Of a stretch of DNA of 64,000 nucleotides, positions 60,828 through 64,000 are shown in pieces. Every line of letters starts with the position of its first letter. Position 1 is the stretch's first letter. The position numbers and the translations under genes were made by a program. Under the pieces are notes generated by a model that did not search any database, was not told where the DNA came from, and saw only the letters and a program-made list of their open reading frames with translations. This stretch comes from Linepithema humile (taxonomy: Eukaryota > Arthropoda > Insecta > Hymenoptera > Formicidae), in assembly GCF_040581485.1 (NCBI RefSeq), contig NC_090132.1:11419001-11483000 (forward strand), read 5' to 3'.

Positions 60828-60892
60828 AAGAAAGAAGGGAAAGGGACAAAAAGGTGAGGCGAGAGGACGGGAGGGAGAGGGAGTGGAGAATA

Positions 60893-62482
60893 GCCTTCTG
60901 GAATGTGGCAGGGGTGGGAAATAAAGATAAAGAATTTTGGGAGGGACTAAAGAAATGAGATGTAATAGTACTGATAGAAACATGGATGAATAAAAAAGGG
61001 TGGGAAAGGGTGAAAGAAAAGTTACCAAGAGGGTACGAATGGGGAGTACAAATGGCGGAGAAAAAGAATAAAAAAAGAAGAGCGATGGGGATATAATGGG
61101 GATAAGAAAAGAGATGTTAGAAAAAGGGAAGAAAATAGTAACGGAAAGAGAAGGGCTAATAGTAGGAAAAATAAAAAAAGGAAAACAAAAATGGAAGGTG
61201 GTAGGGGTATACGTTAATGGGAATATGGAGGAGATGTTACAGAGCATGGAACAGTGGGTAGGAGAGAAGAAGGTGGAAGTGAGTACAATAATTGGGGGGA
61301 CTTTAATGCGCGAACAGGGGCGGAGGGAGAAGGTATAGAAATAGAGGAAGAGGGAGAGGAAGGAAGAAAAAAGGGGGAAGAAAGGAGAAGGAAATCGAAG
61401 GATGGGAAAATGAATAGGGAGGGGAGGGTGATGGTGGAGTTCTTGGAGGAAAGAGAATGGAGAATACTGAACGGATGCACAGAGGGTGAGGAGGAGGGGG
61501 AGTACACGTTCACAGGGGGAAAAGGGAATACGGTAATAGACTACGTAATAGCAGATGAGGATACGAGGGGAAAGATAAAAAAACTAAGGATAGGAGACAA
61601 TATAGAGTCAGACCATCAGCCAGTGGAGGTATGGGTTAAGGAAGAAGGACAAAGAAAAAAGGGAAGAGGAGCGGGAGTAGGGGAAAGGGAAGAATATGGA
61701 GAGGAGTATGGAATGAGGAGGGGTGTAACAAGTTCAAACAAAGGATGGAAGGGTTAAAATCAGGGGAACAAGAAATGAGGGTAGAATGGGAAGGGATGGA
61801 GAGGAAGATGAAAGAGACGATAAAGGAAGTGGAGCGGGACTTGGGGAAAAAGGAAGGGAAGAGAAGGGAATGGTGGGACAGAGAATGTGAGGAGAAGAAG
61901 AAAGAGGTAAGAAGAGAGCTAAGAGGATGGAGAAGAAAAGGGGGAAAAGGGAAAGAGTGTAAAGAGAAAAAAAAATATAAGGAAACGTGTGAAAGGAAAA
62001 AGAAAGAGGAAAATGAAAGATGGGAAAAAAGAGCAAGGGAAGTAAAAAGGGAGAATAACGTATGAGAATTAATAAATAAAAAAAGGAAAAGAAGGGTTAG
62101 GATAAATAATGGGATAAGAATGGAGGAATGGAAAGAGTACTTTATGAGGCTACTGGGGGGGACGGAAGGAAAAGTAGTAAAGGGGGAGAAAGGTGGAAAA
62201 GAAAGGAAGGGGAGGAGGAGGAAGAGATCAGCAAAAAAGAAATAAAGGAGGCGATAAAGAGGCTAAGGAATGAGAAAGCGATGGGGGTGGACGGGATACC
62301 AGAAGAAGCATGGAAATATGGAGGGGAAGAAGTGGAAGAGTGGGTCTGGAGTTGGTGTAACAGGGTATGGAGAGGGGAGAGATGGCCGGAGAGATGGAAG
62401 GAGGGAGTAGTGGTGCCAATCAAGAAAAAAGGAGAGAGAGAGAAAGTGGAAGATTACAAAGGGATGACATTAAGAGGATGCT
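60893..62482 (+). pseudogene. Purine-rich LINE ORF2: endonuclease and RT start, with stops and frameshifts
   Basis: RIAFWNVAGVGNKDKEFW at about 60893 is the endonuclease start, interrupted by a TGA at 60957. VLIETWMNKKGW follows; NARTGAEGEG near 61307 is the GDFNAR motif with a frame change; YTFTGGKGNTVIDYVIAD and ESDHQPVEVWV (61607) close the endonuclease. After another shift near 61735 a basic coiled linker leads to the RT N-terminus (62270-62480). At least five lesions are present. Confidence 0.8.
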
Positions 62483-63409
62483 GAAGTCATATTGTTACCG
62501 ACCAAACTTCTAATTTTCTGGAAAGTATGGCATTTTTTATTGCTTTGATTATATTACAAATCCTTTGGTGTAAGTAAAGTACACATGCTAATCTTTCGGT
62601 GGTCAGTGAAATTTAAACCAAAATATAAAAAAAATTTTTGAAAATTTACCAACAATGTCACCTCAAAGAATTATATCTTTTATATCAAAATTATACTGCT
62701 TCAATCTGCAAAACAAGCGTGTGTGCCGAAGAAGAGCGTATGAAACAATAATGGAAAACCAAAAAAATAGAGCTTAGAGACTTATTTTCAAAATGCTATA
62801 CTTTTCCAGATTTATGCAAAGCATGCGTGCAATATAGAAGAATAAGGTAAAAAAGAGCTGTAGATTAGTTCCGGGATTTTGGGATAGAGGCGCTATACAG
62901 TTCTCAGTGCTATCTGTCATATACAGAATCTTTTAGGTTAGTTATGTGTGTGTTAGTTGTGCGTGTGTGTGTGTGTGTGGTTGTGTTATGTGCTACGAAA
63001 CCCGGCTGAAAAAAATGGGTTGAAGGCACTCTGAAGGATAAAAAAGTGTATGTATTATACATAAATTTTGCAACATTTCTGCAAACATTTATATTATTTA
63101 GTTACATACATTCATATTCTAATTTCTGTAAAATTCTTTTATTCATGTGCTTCATGTGTATATATTATGTATATTATGTGCTCCATATTATGTATATTCA
63201 CATCAAAGTATCTATGTAAAAAGTTAATATCATTTTGTATATTGTATATATTTTTATAATAAATGTATATGTCATATAACTTATTTATAAAGCATGAAAT
63301 ATAAAGGTATTTTTAGTTTCTTGTATGTATCATTTGTAAAAAAATCTTGATAAAAAAAACATTAATTTTGTGACTTGCAATAATCTGTTTCAGTATATGA
63401 TATACTTTT
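62483..63409. other. No gene seen; contains a (GT)n run
   Basis: AT-rich sequence with a GT microsatellite at about 62942-62985. No coding or repeat structure is supported elsewhere. Confidence 0.5.
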
Positions 63410-63903
63410 TTTAAATACTTACAATTAGCCTTATTTTATGCGTTTACTTTGGTATCTAAAATACACATCAAAATATAAAATTAATTTCTAGTTTGGTAGA
63501 AAAAAAACATTGTAGTCTTACACCAGAGAGGAATGGTAAAATATCATGTATATGTAATAACAAATAAATCACTTTTCCACTGACATTGTACACAACTTTG
63601 CAGAAATAAATTTATTCTGTGAATTTTGAATGTGTAGTGCAGTTTAAAACACACAGTCGAAACATGTCTATATTTTTGAAATAATAGTTTTGATTTTTCA
63701 TGAATCACAGTGGTTTTATAAAATGTTCAATTTTAACAGTTTTTATTGGACTGTACTTTAGACAATATTATATTTTGCAATTTCTCTCTGTTGTGAGACA
63801 AGAATGTTTGTTTTCTATTGTAATAGAAATACATTTTCGATTTTGATACGTATTTTAAATACCAAGTTAATCACATAAAATAAGGCTAATTGTAAGTATT
63901 TAA
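63410..63903. mobile_element. MITE-like element with 28-bp inverted ends
   Basis: TTTAAATACTTACAATTAGC at about 63412 pairs with GCTAATTGTAAGTATTTAAA ending at 63903; pairing extends to CCTTATTTTATG. The ~495-bp interior is non-coding. Confidence 0.75.
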
Positions 63904-63913
63904 AAGAAGCATA

Positions 63914-64000
63914 TGTTACGTCCTAACCTGGAGGGAAAGGGGCGGAGTCAGGTATACGGACGGACGCAACAATAAAAGTATGAATTTGTGGTGTTTGCTC
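63914..64000. mobile_element. Start of a second LTR of the 51844-53087 family (cut by window end)
   Basis: TGTTACGTCCTAACCTGGAG and the next ~70 bp match the solo LTR in the same orientation, preceded by ATA as at the first copy. Whether it is another solo LTR or a full element lies outside the window. Confidence 0.85.

Larger units (their letters stand above)
60190..62482 (+). mobile_element. Purine-rich non-LTR retrotransposon, 3' truncated
   Basis: The plus strand is extremely purine-rich. It carries an ORF1-like protein, an APE endonuclease and the start of an RT (AMGVDGIPEEAW, WKEGVVVPIKKKGE...DYKGMTL), and then stops abruptly at 62482 before motif A. The same family supplies the 3' end piece at 1-283. 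Confidence 0.85.

Overview
The window is repeat-dense nuclear DNA from an animal, most likely an insect and probably a hymenopteran such as an ant. I base this on the families seen: an insect-type Polinton with spliced genes, an errantivirus-like Gypsy element, an R1-clade LINE, hAT, a Mutator-like transposase and Helitron. I recognise no ordinary single-copy host gene. The window is a stack of mobile elements.

Layout. 1-283 is the 3' end of a LINE. 284-1955 plus 27685-28490 is one hAT element with a decayed transposase gene, cut in two by a Polinton/Maverick at 1956-27684. The Polinton has 529-bp terminal inverted repeats and an exact 6-bp target duplication (ATTGAA). It carries a spliced protein-primed DNA polymerase B, integrase, packaging ATPase, a phospholipase-like domain fused to an adenain-like protease, penton, major capsid protein and several accessory genes, one of them a five-exon acidic gene with a duplicated exon. 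An 8,272-bp Gypsy/errantivirus-like LTR element (12286-20557, identical 580-bp LTRs, 4-bp duplication GCGG) lies inside the Polinton, exactly where the protease gene ends and the penton gene begins.

28525-38200 holds a solo LTR, a ~485-bp GA microsatellite, a SINE-like tRNA relic, minisatellites, a proline-rich spliced gene and nested or foldback MITEs. 38200-46300 is a large Helitron-like element. Its four open pieces appear to be one ancestral polyprotein: two tandem Ulp1-type SUMO protease domains, a Helitron N-terminal region, a HUH Rep nuclease, a PIF1-like helicase and a C-terminal ubiquitin-specific protease. 46587-48888 is a 2.3-kb near-perfect palindrome. 48902-51730 holds a USP-like fragment and a broken Mutator-like transposase. 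51844-53087 is a solo LTR of a family whose next copy starts at 63914. 53923-60180 is an almost full-length R1-clade LINE on the minus strand, followed by a purine-rich LINE truncated at 62482.

How the genes work together. The Polinton set (PolB, integrase, ATPase, protease, penton, MCP) is the full replication plus virion-morphogenesis kit. The two inverted repeats end exactly at a TATA box, so each end supplies the same inward promoter. Near-identical TIRs suggest a young Polinton, and identical LTRs an even younger Gypsy insertion that split its penton gene. The Helitron combines rolling-circle transposition with three putative deSUMOylating or deubiquitinating domains.
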